Assembly: GCA_028711355.1 (NCBI GenBank)
Contig: JAQTSL010000159.1
Span: 1 to 8,117 of the forward strand
Reading direction: 5' to 3'
Source: Rhodoferax sp.
GTDB lineage: Bacteria; Pseudomonadota; Gammaproteobacteria; Burkholderiales; Burkholderiaceae_C
DNA: 8,117 nt
Positions 7,499 through 8,117 of this stretch are shown here, in pieces (within the stretch, counting starts at the first letter, position 1; each line of letters opens with the position of its first letter). Under the pieces are notes generated by a model. It did no database searches and was not told the origin of the DNA. It worked only from the letters and a program-made list of their open reading frames with translations. A program made the position numbers and the translations under genes.

Positions 7499-7836
7499 TC
7501 ATTCATCGTTCGGTTTTGGCAACTTACCCGCTTGTTTTTCGAACCTTTTCTCGTCGCTCTTGACGCGCCGCTCCAGTTTCTTGATGTCTTCTTCAGCAAG
7601 CAGACGCTCGGGCTGGATGCCACGCTGGCCCAGCATGGTCCTGACGCTGTCGTTGTTGCTAACGTGCTCACGGGTAATGGACGGCTCACCCTGCAAATCG
7701 TCTTGCTGCACATTGTGGCTGGTCATTTCCGTGGCCAAATTTTTGGCAGCAATGGTTAGCAGGCGTAACGAGTGAGCATGAAGTCGTCAACCTCACGCTC
7801 AGAACCGCTGCTGATCTTCATTTTCTTGCCCAAACG
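7499..7836 (-). pseudogene. dinD: dinD remnant (DNA-damage-inducible protein D), two out-of-frame fragments
   Basis: Two pieces of a DinD-family protein lie head to tail in different frames. The first, about 7836-7759, reads GKKMKISSGSEREVDDF and then MLTRYAC before TAA at 7758-7756; DinD proteins normally continue from RYAC into YLIAQNGD. The second, about 7756-7499, reads IAAKNLATEMTSHN, followed by LQGEPSITREHVSNN, RGIQPERLLAEEDIKKLERR and a lysine-rich tail ending PNDE. This matches the usual DinD C-terminus. From memory of the family (about 270-290 residues), roughly the first 90 residues and a central block of about 110 are missing, and the junction at about 7758 is out of frame. A short product could still start at TTG 7738, but function is unlikely. 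The stop (7501-7499) overlaps the alternative mod start, so residual translation might help mod initiation. DinD genes often accompany restriction-modification loci, so this is probably a leftover part of the cassette. Confidence 0.82.
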
Positions 7837-8117
7837 TCAACCACGCAGCCAAATCCCCATAAAGGGTTTGCGCCCATATCGGTAAACCTTCAGCAATATC
7901 GCCGTAGCCATCAAACGCACGCTGCAAGTAGGCCGATTGCGCCCACTCACCGGGAAATTTTGCGCCGGGCTGAGTGTCGAACGTGGCGCGGGCGGCGATC
8001 TGCGGGTCTTTGGGAGACTTGTCGGGCGGCAACTGGGCATTGGCGGCCTGGGCCTGCAGGTAGGCCCAGGCGGTTTTGCAGGCGACCGGCAGTGGATCAG
8101 TCCAGGCTTGGCGGTAG
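7799..8117 (-). CDS. recC: RecC, exodeoxyribonuclease V gamma subunit (C-terminal end only)
   Basis: Only the last 105 residues are in the window; the gene enters from beyond 8117. RecC is the Chi-recognising, non-catalytic partner of RecB. Supporting features are WTDPLPVACKTAWAYLQA near the edge, matching the C-terminal PLPVA.(K/R)TA(L/W)A pattern of RecC, followed by ARATFD, EWAQSAYLQRAFDGY and WAQTLYGDLAAWL, which fit the end of proteobacterial RecC. The presence of recB downstream on the same strand supports the call. The stop is TGA at 7801-7799. The last eight or so residues (GQENEDQQRF) come from DNA whose other frame encodes the dinD fragment, so the native end may have been replaced. 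The match is weaker than for recB because only a fragment is seen. Confidence 0.85.
   Translation of the reverse strand, partial: YRQAWTDPLPVACKTAWAYLQAQAANAQLPPDKSPKDPQIAARATFDTQPGAKFPGEWAQSAYLQRAFDGYGDIAEGLPIWAQTLYGDLAAWLTFGQENEDQQRF

Larger units (their letters stand above)
1747..7835. other. Putative defence cassette inserted between recC and recB
   Basis: The segment holds the dinD remnant, mod, mntA, hepT and res, all on one strand, between the recC 3' end and the recB start. recC and recB are usually close neighbours in proteobacteria, though E. coli has ptrA between them, so the cassette is inferred to be an insertion. The boundaries are estimates: the upstream edge is where recC passes into dinD-like sequence, and the downstream edge is the 23 bp between the res stop and the recB ATG. 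I see no integrase, transposase, tRNA gene or long flanking repeat. A six-base TTGACG occurs at both edges (minus-strand 7840-7835 and 1755-1750), which may be chance. Confidence 0.6.

Noticed and set aside
7507..7713. Extension of mod upstream to 7713
   Set aside because: The extra N-terminal residues are the dinD remnant in another frame and do not resemble Mod. Family members start at the MQKLKMHSPDL-like position.
7785..7790. TTGACG as a possible -35 element for a mod promoter in the dinD remnant
   Set aside because: No convincing -10 element at 16-18 bp, and the hexamer is part of the conserved DinD coding sequence for VDD.

Overview
The window is a GC-rich bacterial chromosome segment in which every gene I can support lies on the minus strand, so it reads from high to low coordinates. 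The RecB and RecC sequences resemble those of betaproteobacteria, probably Burkholderiales/Comamonadaceae. That placement rests on the protein style and base composition I recognise, not on a database search.

In transcription order the layout is: (1) the 3' end of recC (8117-7799); (2) a decayed dinD remnant (about 7836-7499) that overlaps the recC end; (3) mod, the methyltransferase/specificity subunit of a Type III restriction-modification (R-M) system (7497-5617); (4) mntA, a minimal nucleotidyltransferase antitoxin (5595-5296); (5) hepT, a HEPN-domain RNase toxin (5299-4793); (6) res, the helicase/endonuclease subunit of the Type III system (4796-1770); (7) the first 582 codons of recB (1746-1), which runs off the window. 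mntA/hepT and hepT/res overlap by four bases (ATGA). The mod-mntA gap is 21 bp and the res-recB gap is 23 bp. No terminator is visible between any of them.

The main point of interest is the nesting. A Type III R-M system carries an intact MntA-HepT toxin-antitoxin pair between its two subunits, and the whole cassette sits between recC and recB, two genes of one recombination/DNA-degradation complex. All key catalytic motifs look intact: DPPY in Mod; the P-loop, DEPQ and a PD...ExK nuclease motif in Res; RX4HXY in HepT; and GSX9DXD plus a third Asp in MntA. A plausible but untested reading is layered defence: Res cuts unmodified DNA, RecBCD degrades the broken ends, and HepT stops translation if the system is disabled. 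This resembles the HEPN nuclease PrrC nested in a Type Ic R-M operon of E. coli.

Two scars record the locus history. dinD is reduced to two out-of-frame fragments, and the last codons of recC seem to be read from dinD-derived DNA in another frame. The central part of mod, which includes the target-recognition region, is much AT-richer than its surroundings (34% GC in the stretch counted), consistent with exchange of specificity sequence.
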